A stretch of DNA of 53,057 nt from Azospirillum melinis. GTDB taxonomy: Bacteria > Pseudomonadota > Alphaproteobacteria > Azospirillales > Azospirillaceae. The notes below the pieces were generated by a model. The model saw nothing but the letters and a program-made list of their open reading frames with translations. It was not told the DNA's origin and ran no database searches. Below, piece after piece: positions 9,601-16,139 of the stretch (the stretch's first letter is position 1; each line of letters begins with the position of its first letter). The position numbers and the translations under genes are program-made. The DNA is taken from positions 1 through 53,057 of the forward strand of contig NZ_WHOS01000049.1 of NCBI RefSeq assembly GCF_013340935.1, given 5' to 3'.

Positions 9601-9974
9601 TCGCCGCGCCGCAGGGGACCGCGCATCTGCCGGGCCAGGATGTCCAGCCCTTCATTGTAGGTGCGGGCCAGCGGCGGCTTGCCGGCGGCGGCCTTCGACG
9701 GCGGCGGCACCTCCGCCCGGACATGGAGCGCCGAGGACGGCATGGGCTTGCGCGTCGGTGCCTTGGCACGGACCGCGGCCTTGGCGGGCTTGCGCCGACG
9801 GCGGAGCCGGGTGCGCAGTGTCGGCCAGACCGACCGGGCCACCCGATAGAGGATGTAGAGCGGCAGGGCCGCCAGCAGAAACGGCAGATAGGCGAAGACG
9901 AAGGACAGGATCCAGCCGATGGCCGAACCGATGCTGGAGATCACGAGTTCAATCGTCAGGATCAGTAGGACCAT
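6675..9974 (-). CDS. TssM/IcmF-like protein with degenerate P-loop
   Basis: The 1099-residue protein follows the TssM/IcmF plan: two N-terminal membrane segments (about 2-24 and 25-45), a cytoplasmic domain, a third membrane segment (about 412-434) and a long periplasmic part. Family landmarks are PWFLAFG (127-133), CWWFCEGAAILHAGAD (159-174), PLDGILLLVGADEL (200-213), CPVHVAVVRAESLDGFSDL (248-266), LGWTSP (279-284) and LRGIALTGA (361-369). The normal GxxGxGK[ST] motif is replaced by GVGGPALLA, so nucleotide binding is probably lost. A proline-rich stretch (about 769-865) precedes the C-terminal domain (LAGRFPFVRP, FRWAAGSPYRP). In T6SS, TssM bridges the inner membrane to TssJ. The start overlaps the TssL-like gene by 13 bases. 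Confidence 0.85.
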   Translation of the reverse strand: MVLLILTIELVISSIGSAIGWILSFVFAYLPFLLAALPLYILYRVARSVWPTLRTRLRRRRKPAKAAVRAKAPTRKPMPSSALHVRAEVPPPSKAAAGKPPLARTYNEGLDILARQMRGPLRRGDIPWFLAFGVGGPALLATDPTHVRWPEDGNTENGCWWFCEGAAILHAGADSADGTKLDASWPSLVAAIRKRPMRRPLDGILLLVGADELRAAAEREAPRRALARRAESLRARLRSIRDDLGMVCPVHVAVVRAESLDGFSDLCATIPAAMLDSVLGWTSPHDWLAPFEPARVAEAFDAIQSDLALLEADALAGVTAAGTACVRLPLLPASLETLRHPLALFLDGALGGDEAAEPFPLRGIALTGACATATGGRRPAFARDLLPGRAFAEPGYGRPSEAAFLQGRRHRRIAQATLAASVTVLSVAAWQGFAGVSAGSAAVAAPVADLRRALLSRDAPVDGPMVGRVIAATAVMERDRLATPLLPTSLFSGVDEDKRRLASVTLRRAVLRPIRDALLPSSALTDLPPVTNPRRVEDLPAFRRLAAQLDRIGGRRGALERYDRFRRNSGFDELLALAESVYDAVPRPPIAATDGFVTRIAAGADLPNLDARTIAVALRAESVQLAAPLAEELYTRNPLRLRAQALADRLRDLPQSPSDEDVADLGRLVDAVTEAAGWPIAAALQDPARGLPDAVKLALQKAAMADLPGRDTTDRITEALSTAATSARAAVLALDTPSAGRLLTSGEGGALSLNPAVAALPAQLVAAVAVKPKDEPPPAKATASESKPAAPAPAAPVVEQRPAPPPPVPAPEPLPALPKQVAVASPPPAPYEAPPPARLPPLPPLPTLPALPPESATPATPAPEAAVARLDAVFSQSLAGRFPFVRPELARGAPDADPKDVRRFYEQLDESRAAVMKTASPEVAAFLEKMETVRPLFDAVSRSAPVTVRFSYGTNRAQELGAEHIIDWSVRSGTSAVGASAGSDTLVWKAGQPLLLSFRWAAGSPYRPKNAMASEAEAAAGDTLTLVERGPWALLRLLKGRSSSTNSNGALLRIVLPTQTIGGEPVRDTVLFMTASIAAGSRSALPGKALDLPSRFPSR

Positions 9975-10717
9975 GACTGCCCCATATCCTCGACCGCGGA
10001 CCGGGCGCCGCGCAGGTCACGCTGGAGATCGTTGACGGCGGTGGACCACAGCAGATGGGACACCAGCAGGAACAGTGCTGCGACGCCGCCGACCGCCACC
10101 CACCAGCGCCGCGCCGACGGGCGGAAGCCGCCGACCACCGCACCCATTGGCGGATCGTAGGCGCGCCGGCTGGCAAGGCCGGCCTGCGGCTGCTCGGTTC
10201 CGCCCTCCCTGCCGGTGACGATCCGGTGCAGCGGGGAGCGCCGCGCCGTCGCCTGGGCATCGTCGGGGAAGCCGAGGGCCAGGGCCGCCAGATAAACCGC
10301 GGCAAGCCCGCGGTCGGCCTTGGCGCCCTGGCGGATCAGGTCGTCGGCCTGGACGAACAGTGTTTGCAGGGTGGCGTTCGCACCGAACAGGCGGCCGGCG
10401 ACGACGGCGTCCGCCGGCTTCACCTGGGCAAGCGCCCGGTCCGCCAGCATCGCCATTGCGAAGGCCGCCTTCACCACCGTGCCATGGGCGGCGGGACCCT
10501 GGGCGGTCGCCGAGGCGCTCATGCCGTGGAGCATTGCGACCAGCCGTTCGGCGACCGATCCGGCCGGGGCTTGGTCCTGCGCGCAGGCGGCCAGCAGGTC
10601 GGCATGGAAGGCGCGGAAAAGAGCCAGGACACCCGGACCGGCGGCAGCGGCGGCGGTGGCAGCGGCGGCGGGCGCGGTCGGAGGTGCGGAGGGCGAGGGG
10701 GCGGGCCGTACGGTCAC
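9962..10717 (-). CDS. TssL/DotU-like inner-membrane protein
   Basis: A 251-residue protein with a cytoplasmic N-terminal DotU-type domain and one C-terminal membrane segment (about 206-225) followed by a short periplasmic tail, the usual TssL topology. DotU landmarks include AFAMAMLADRALAQ (85-98), GRLFGANATLQTLFVQADDL (108-127) and VYLAALALGFPDD (141-153). I chose the GTG at 10717 because it overlaps the TGA of the TssJ-like gene (GTGA), which suggests translational coupling; the frame is open further upstream, but that part only shadows the lipoprotein gene. The first 27 residues are Pro/Ala-rich. In known systems TssL binds TssM and anchors the membrane complex, and gene order J-L-M here matches that partnership. 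Confidence 0.82.
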   Translation of the reverse strand: MTVRPAPSPSAPPTAPAAAATAAAAAGPGVLALFRAFHADLLAACAQDQAPAGSVAERLVAMLHGMSASATAQGPAAHGTVVKAAFAMAMLADRALAQVKPADAVVAGRLFGANATLQTLFVQADDLIRQGAKADRGLAAVYLAALALGFPDDAQATARRSPLHRIVTGREGGTEQPQAGLASRRAYDPPMGAVVGGFRPSARRWWVAVGGVAALFLLVSHLLWSTAVNDLQRDLRGARSAVEDMGQSWSY

Positions 10718-11190
10718 GGTGCGGTGTCCTTCGGCAGCGGAGCCACGGTGAAGCCGTCGCGCCCCAGCCGGATGTCGAGCGCACTCATGCCGTCCAACGA
10801 CTGGCGGTGGACCCCCGGCATGCCGTAGCGCGCGAAGACGATGGTTGCGGTTGGTGTGGCGGCAAAGGGGGGAAGGCTGCGCAGGATCACGCTCTGGCCG
10901 GGCACCAGTTCCCAGGACGCGATGGCGATCCGCCCGGCAGCCTCGCCGTTCAGGGCCGCCCGCTCGCGGAACCAGCCTGCGGCGTCGAGCGACCCGACCC
11001 GGCGTGCCAGGGCGCTGTCGGCCACCCGGACCACGTCGACGGCCACCGGACGCCGGCCGTTGGCCTCGGCATCGGCGGTGATGCGGAGCATCGGGGCCGG
11101 ATCCACCCCGCCATCCGTGACGGGCTGCCTGGACCCGTCGGCGGCGCAGCCGGCGAGCAGCAGGGCGATTGTCAGAGCCGTACGCTTCAT
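10714..11190 (-). CDS. TssJ/SciN-like outer-membrane lipoprotein
   Basis: The 158-residue product begins MKRTALTIALLLAGCAADG, with a clear lipobox LAGC and the acylated cysteine at residue 15. The mature part has TssJ-like features: ANGRRPVAVDVVRV, then SLDAAGWFRERAAL, then LVPGQSV and IVFARYGMPG, consistent with a small beta-sandwich. TssJ is the outer-membrane lipoprotein that holds the periplasmic end of TssM. The start at 11190 is chosen for the signal peptide; upstream in-frame ATGs give no signal sequence. It lies 2 bases after another lipoprotein gene and overlaps the TssL-like gene by 4 bases. The TssJ assignment rests on weak similarity plus context; the lipoprotein call is firm. Confidence 0.75.
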   Translation of the reverse strand: MKRTALTIALLLAGCAADGSRQPVTDGGVDPAPMLRITADAEANGRRPVAVDVVRVADSALARRVGSLDAAGWFRERAALNGEAAGRIAIASWELVPGQSVILRSLPPFAATPTATIVFARYGMPGVHRQSLDGMSALDIRLGRDGFTVAPLPKDTAP

Positions 11191-11192
11191 GG

Positions 11193-11606
11193 TCAGCCGC
11201 CCGCTCCGCCGGCGCAGACATAGCCGGCCGGCGTGTGGCGGTACCAGTTGCCTGCCGCCCCGGTGCAAGGCGTCAGCACCCGGTCGTTCTGCTGCGGAGC
11301 GGCAGGCTCGGTTGCGGGAGCCGGTGTTGCGCCGTCAGCGGTCCTGCCCGTCACAGGGCGGTTGGCGAGGGCGAAGGACTCTTCGTCCTCCTCGACGATC
11401 ATGACGTAGCGGGTGCGCTTGGAGGGGTAGCGGATGCCGACGTCGTAATCGCCATCAGCCACCCGCTCCAAGATCGCGGCGGACTTTTCGCTGCCGAAGG
11501 GGGCGCAGGCCGAACCGGCGAGCAGGACCGGCAGCAGCATCGCCGCAGTGACGCAACGGCAGAGGCAGCGGCGGAAGGGGCGTGTCATCGGGATGCTCCT
11601 GCTCAT
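11193..11606 (-). CDS. Unknown secreted protein, possible lipoprotein
   Basis: This 137-residue protein has a basic N-terminus, a hydrophobic stretch (AAMLLPVLLAGSACAPFG) and a cysteine that could be acylated, although GSAC is a poor lipobox. The mature part includes an acidic-aromatic segment (YDVGIRYPSKRTRYVMIV, then EEDEESFALANRP), a Pro/Ala linker and a C-terminal domain with two cysteines (LTPCTGAAGNWYRH, YVCAGGAGG) that could form a disulfide. I do not recognise the family. The start ATG at 11606 overlaps the TGA of the MscS chimera (ATGA); an ATG at 11588 is an alternative. Its position between the channel chimera and the TssJLM-like genes suggests a periplasmic or outer-membrane accessory. 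Confidence 0.7.
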   Translation of the reverse strand: MSRSIPMTRPFRRCLCRCVTAAMLLPVLLAGSACAPFGSEKSAAILERVADGDYDVGIRYPSKRTRYVMIVEEDEESFALANRPVTGRTADGATPAPATEPAAPQQNDRVLTPCTGAAGNWYRHTPAGYVCAGGAGG

Positions 11607-14600
11607 GCCGGAACGGTCGCGTGCGGGATGGCTGCGGTGACGACCGCGGCGGCGGCGCCCGCCTCCAGCAGGTCGGGCGGGGTCGGGTCGATGCCGGCGT
11701 CGGCCAGAGTCCGGTAGACGGACCGCCAGACCAGTTCGGGCACGGCGAAGCTGGCCTCGTGGTCCTTGACGCAGAAGAACAGGTTGTACTTGCACAGCCA
11801 CTGGCCGTTGACGGCGCGGAAGCCGTCATAGCGGACGAAGGGCAGCCCGCCGGTGTCGCTCGGCATCACCCGGTCGGTGGCGCGCAATGCCGTGGTCAGC
11901 AGGCCGCCCATGTGGCCGGGGTCGATGCTGGCGTCGGCGAAATATTCCAGCTTCATCGAAACGCGCTCGACCGAACTGAAATTGACCACGGTTGCTTCCG
12001 ACACCTTGGCGTTCGGCATCGCGACGATGAAGCCGGCGACGTTGCGCACCCGCACCGTCCGCCACGTCATGTCAACCACGACGCCACGGACGACGTCGGT
12101 GATCTGGATGCTGTCGCCGATCTGGAACGGCCGTTCGATGTTGAGGATGATGCCGGAGAAGACGTTGGCGATGTTGGCCTGGATGGCGAGGCCGATGACC
12201 ATGCCGACGAGGCCCGAGGCCGCCAGCAGGCTGGTGATCGGCTGCTTCAGCACAAAGGCGATGATGCCGCAGCCGGCGAAGCCGAAGACGATCAGGGTGG
12301 AGAAGCGGCGGACGATGGCCGGGATGCGGCGCTGGGTGCGGATCTCTAGCGGGGTCCAGACGAAGCGTTCCATCGTGCGGTCGACCAGGATGGCCGGCAC
12401 GATCCACCACAGCACGTTGATGCCGTTCACCACCATGGCGATGCCGCTTGCCGGCAGCGTCGCCACCGCCTGGTCCAGCACGATGTTGCCGGCCGACATC
12501 AGCAGGAGCGGCCAGGACAGGATGCGCATGAACAGCGTCTGGATCTTCCAGAACTGGCCGCGGTCGCGCCGGTCCATGACGGCGGCGAAGACCGCCAGCA
12601 CCGCGCTGAAGATGGCGATGTAGACGAAGAAGTCGCGGTGGATGAAGTCGCGCGCCGCAGGCGCATCGGGCGTCGCCACGACGCCGAAATCGACGCGGGA
12701 GAAGTCCGGCTGCGGCCGGCCGAAGCCGACATAGTTGGGATCGCCCTCGCTGCTGACGCTGGTGACGTCCTGGGAGATCCAGGCGCGCGACAGCCGCCAG
12801 CCCGGCGACGGGGCCAGCACCCGCTTGGCGCGCAGCTGGTCGAGCAGGGTGGAGCTTTCGCTCTCCCCTTCCAGTGCCCGGCGGAAGCGGTCGGCGAGGC
12901 TGAGATCGGCGGCCGAAGCGGTCTCCGCCGCGGCCATCGCCTTCAGCTTTTCCACGAAGTCGTTGGTGTTCACCAGCGACATGCCGAGCACGTCGGTGAC
13001 GAACATCACCGTGTTCCGGTTCTGCGTCCGGTGGCGGAAGCTGACCCCGACGGAATGGCTGCCGTAGGGCGGCCTCTGGTCGGAGAAGTTCAGCGAGAAG
13101 CGCCCCTCGATCCGGTAGGCGACGTAGGTGGTGACCTCGCCGCGCTCCTCGCGGTAGGGCTTGCCGAGTTCCACCGGCTTGACCGCGTTGGTGAAGACGA
13201 CGTCGGCCGGGTTGAAGGCGCCGCGGTAGCGGAACCAGATGGTCAGGCTCAGCGTCGCTTCGTTGGCGTCCGGATTGAGGTCGCGGATCTCGTGCAGCTG
13301 GACGCCGGTGTAGATGACGTCCGTCTTGTACATGAAGCGGTCGTTGACGTAGAGCGCCCGCCCGCGCTGCACCTCCTCCAGGAAGTTGGAGACGCCGGCC
13401 TCGCGGATCGGCTGCAGCTGTGTCAGCGCCGCCACCGGGTTCAGGCCGTTGTAGGTCGCCATCATCACCGGCAGCGTCGCCTGCCCGCGGGCGTCGAAGG
13501 TCCAGGTTCCGGCAGTCGACTGGACCGCGGTCTCGGCACGGTCATGGCCGGCGATAGCAAGACGAAGCGTATCGCCGTCCGGCTTGCCGGCGCCCACGGG
13601 GGCCGCGGCGATGGCGCCGGCGATCAGGTCGACGCCGTCGGCGCCCAGCGCCGCCGCCCAGTCGGGTACGGCGTTGAAGCGCTTGACATATTGGCCGTAG
13701 AAGCGCTGCGCCCGCTCGTTCGCCGTGTCGAACAACACGGGCGAGGCGACCAGCAGGCCATGGCCGTAGGCCTCCGGCGTCAATGCCTTGGGGTTCGCCT
13801 GGGTCTGGGCGACGATCTCGGTGCGGAAGGCGGCGGTCGCCATCTCCGAACTGCCGGCGATCAGATTGCGCACGCCGACGTCGCGCAGGGCGACCACCAC
13901 ACGCGCGCTGTCCACCGCCGAGCCGATGACGACGATAGCGCCGGTCGGCATCCGCTCCTTCACCGCCTGGGCGAGCGCCGGCAGGGCACCGGCCCCGCCG
14001 CGTCCGGGGGCGTAGGTCCATTGGTTGACCAGCTTGGTGCCGAAGCGCTGGAGGATGCTGTCGAACTGGCCGGCAAGCGACGCCGCCTGCTCGCTGTCCT
14101 CGCGGATGATGGCGACGGTCGGCTCGCCCACCACGTTGCGGACATAGTTGGCGAGGAAGCGGATTTCGTGGGTGCGGTCGAAGCCGATGCTGAACAGCCA
14201 CGGGCTGGGCGTGCCGTCCGTCGGGCGGACCAGCGGGCGCGGCGCGATCAGCGGGATCTTCTTCTGCGCATAGATGGCGGCGGCGCTGTCGGTGGCGTCC
14301 GGCGTGTGGCCGACCACCGCGACGATTGCCGGGTCGTTGGCGATGCGCCGGGCGATCTCCAGCGACTTGCCCTTGTCGCCCTCGTCGTCGAAGGGCCTGA
14401 CCTCGACCGGGCGTCCGCCGATGCCGCCGGCCGCGTTGATGGTGTCGGCCCGCAAGGCCGCACCCTTGCGCAGCGCCAGCCCGAGCGCCGCGTCAGGTCC
14501 GCTCAGCGGTCCCACCACGGCGAGCGCCAGCGGCTCCCCTGCGCGTTCGCCGAGGAAGCCGGCGCGCACCACCAGCGACACCACGACGGTGACCAGCATC

Positions 14601-14695
14601 GCCGCCGCCAGGATCAGGGCGAAGCGCGCCTTCTTGGTCATGCGCGACCAGCGCAGCGGCTGCTGCCGGGAACGGGGCTGGAGCGAACTCAGCAT
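11603..14695 (-). CDS. Chimera: periplasmic binding domain + Cys-loop-like domain + MscS channel
   Basis: This 1030-residue protein has a membrane anchor (about 25-47) followed by a complete LivJ-type type I periplasmic-binding domain (about 54-430: LALAVVGPLSGPDA, INAAGGIGGRPVEV, AVVGHTPDATDSAAA). A beta-rich middle domain (about 450-670) resembles the extracellular domain of bacterial Cys-loop ligand-gated channels (VIYTGVQLHEIRDLNPD, LSLTIWFRYRG). Four or more membrane helices (689-818) lead into an MscS core (about 820-930): SLLAASGLVGMVIGLAIQA, ERPFQIGDSI and VAMPNAKVSEATVVNFS. MscS proteins are pores opened by membrane tension; the added domains imply gating or tuning by a periplasmic ligand, which is inference. 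It lies between the HlyD-type adaptor gene and a lipoprotein gene (ATGA overlap). Confidence 0.88.
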   Translation of the reverse strand: MLSSLQPRSRQQPLRWSRMTKKARFALILAAAMLVTVVVSLVVRAGFLGERAGEPLALAVVGPLSGPDAALGLALRKGAALRADTINAAGGIGGRPVEVRPFDDEGDKGKSLEIARRIANDPAIVAVVGHTPDATDSAAAIYAQKKIPLIAPRPLVRPTDGTPSPWLFSIGFDRTHEIRFLANYVRNVVGEPTVAIIREDSEQAASLAGQFDSILQRFGTKLVNQWTYAPGRGGAGALPALAQAVKERMPTGAIVVIGSAVDSARVVVALRDVGVRNLIAGSSEMATAAFRTEIVAQTQANPKALTPEAYGHGLLVASPVLFDTANERAQRFYGQYVKRFNAVPDWAAALGADGVDLIAGAIAAAPVGAGKPDGDTLRLAIAGHDRAETAVQSTAGTWTFDARGQATLPVMMATYNGLNPVAALTQLQPIREAGVSNFLEEVQRGRALYVNDRFMYKTDVIYTGVQLHEIRDLNPDANEATLSLTIWFRYRGAFNPADVVFTNAVKPVELGKPYREERGEVTTYVAYRIEGRFSLNFSDQRPPYGSHSVGVSFRHRTQNRNTVMFVTDVLGMSLVNTNDFVEKLKAMAAAETASAADLSLADRFRRALEGESESSTLLDQLRAKRVLAPSPGWRLSRAWISQDVTSVSSEGDPNYVGFGRPQPDFSRVDFGVVATPDAPAARDFIHRDFFVYIAIFSAVLAVFAAVMDRRDRGQFWKIQTLFMRILSWPLLLMSAGNIVLDQAVATLPASGIAMVVNGINVLWWIVPAILVDRTMERFVWTPLEIRTQRRIPAIVRRFSTLIVFGFAGCGIIAFVLKQPITSLLAASGLVGMVIGLAIQANIANVFSGIILNIERPFQIGDSIQITDVVRGVVVDMTWRTVRVRNVAGFIVAMPNAKVSEATVVNFSSVERVSMKLEYFADASIDPGHMGGLLTTALRATDRVMPSDTGGLPFVRYDGFRAVNGQWLCKYNLFFCVKDHEASFAVPELVWRSVYRTLADAGIDPTPPDLLEAGAAAAVVTAAIPHATVPA

Positions 14696-14741
14696 CGGGG
14701 GATCCTCGGGGGAGGGATAAGTCTTGTGATCGCAGCCATCT

Positions 14742-16139
14742 TCACCGCTCCTGCATCGTATGCTGGAGGCCGTTGAGGACCGGCGAGAAGACGTAGTCGA
14801 GGATCGTGCGGCGCCCGGTCAGGATGCTGCAGGTCACCCGCACGCCGGGGAACAGCTCGTAGGTCTTGCCGCCATAATCGAAGCGGGTCACCGGCAGTTC
14901 GACGCGGACCTTGTAGTAGGACTGCTTGTTGGCATCGAGCAGCGTGTCGGGGCTGATCGTCCGCACCCGCCCCTCGATATGGCCGAAACGCGAGGCGTCG
15001 CTGCCGGCCAGCGTCACCACCACCGGCTGGTCGGCGCGGACATAGCCGATGTCCTGCACCGGCAGGCGGGCGTCCACCACCAGATTGCCGTCGCGCGGCA
15101 CCAGCTCCACCACGGTTTCGCCGGCCTTGACGACGGCGCCCTTGGTGGAGACGGCCAGCGTCTTGACGATGCCGTCCATCGGCGCCCGCATGCTGGAGCG
15201 GTCCAGGCTGTCCTGATAGCGGGTCAGCCGCTGCGACAGTTCATTGTGGTTGCGCCGCGCCTCGTCTAGCGCGTTGCGGCCCTCTTCCTCGTACTTGCGG
15301 CCGATCCACACCAGCTTGCTGCGCGCCTCCGCCAGGGCCGCTTCGGCCTGGGCCAGGGTGGCGCGGTCCTCGGCGATGGAGCCGGTGATGCGGGCGTCGT
15401 CGCGCAGAAGCTCCAGATGCTTCATGCGGTTGGTGATCTCGCGCTTCAGCAGGCTTTCGCTGATCGACAGCTGTTCGCGGATCAGCCCCTGCGCCACCTG
15501 GGAGCCGGAGATGCGGGCGCGGACGGCGGCCATCTGCTGCTCGCGCTGGACGATGTCTTGGCGCTGGATGTCGATGTCGGAGGCCAGCCGGTCGCGCCGG
15601 GCGCGGAACAGGTCCCGGGTCTGCGCCACCAGATCCGGCCGCTCGCGGGTCAGCGTCTCGGGAAAGTCGATGCTGTCGCGCCGCGTGACTTCGGCCTCCA
15701 GCCGGGCGATGTCGGCGGAGAGGGAGCCGAGGCGCAGGCGCAGCTCTTCCAGGTCGGCGCGGGTCTTGGTCTGGTCCAGTTCGACCAGCACCTGCCCGGC
15801 CTTCACCGAATCGCCTTCCTGCACCAGGATGTCGCGGACGATGCCGCCTTCGAAATGCTGGACCGACTGGTTGTAGGCCAGCGGCACCACGTCGCCGGGT
15901 GCGCTGCTGGAGACGTTCAGCTCGGCGATGGAGGCCCAGCCCAGCGCGGCGAGGAAGGCGGCGATGCTGACGGCGAACAGCCCGTCGCCGAAGCGGCTTT
16001 CGCTCTCCGGCGCCGTGGCGGTGGCGAAGGGCAGTGCCGGTGCCGCTGCTGCTGCGCCCAGGTTAAGGCTGGGGGAAAGGCCGGGGGGCAGGGTGGGGCT
16101 GGCGGCCCGCTTGCGGGTCAGCAGGGGAAGCGGCTTCAT
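14742..16139 (-). CDS. HlyD-family type I secretion adaptor
   Basis: A 465-residue membrane-fusion protein. A Pro/Ala-rich cytoplasmic N-terminus of about 50 residues is followed by one membrane segment (53-72) and then a split lipoyl-like domain (HFEGGIVRDILVQEGDSVKA near 95-114). A long coiled-coil hairpin follows (about 125-300), then the second lipoyl half and beta-barrel (MRAPMDGIVKTLAVSTKGAV, VVELVPRDGNLVVDA), and a C-terminal GVRVTCSILTGRRTILDYV typical of HlyD/PrtE/LapC proteins. It links the inner-membrane ABC exporter to the TolC-type channel. The start overlaps the stop of the exporter gene (ATGA). It completes a type I secretion set whose likely substrate is encoded at 19375-25332. 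Confidence 0.92.
   Translation of the reverse strand: MKPLPLLTRKRAASPTLPPGLSPSLNLGAAAAAPALPFATATAPESESRFGDGLFAVSIAAFLAALGWASIAELNVSSSAPGDVVPLAYNQSVQHFEGGIVRDILVQEGDSVKAGQVLVELDQTKTRADLEELRLRLGSLSADIARLEAEVTRRDSIDFPETLTRERPDLVAQTRDLFRARRDRLASDIDIQRQDIVQREQQMAAVRARISGSQVAQGLIREQLSISESLLKREITNRMKHLELLRDDARITGSIAEDRATLAQAEAALAEARSKLVWIGRKYEEEGRNALDEARRNHNELSQRLTRYQDSLDRSSMRAPMDGIVKTLAVSTKGAVVKAGETVVELVPRDGNLVVDARLPVQDIGYVRADQPVVVTLAGSDASRFGHIEGRVRTISPDTLLDANKQSYYKVRVELPVTRFDYGGKTYELFPGVRVTCSILTGRRTILDYVFSPVLNGLQHTMQER

Noticed and set aside
10718..11221. N-terminal extension of the TssL-like protein to 419 residues
   Set aside because: The extra part is an out-of-frame reading of the TssJ-like lipoprotein gene; the GTG at 10717 with its GTGA overlap is a better start.
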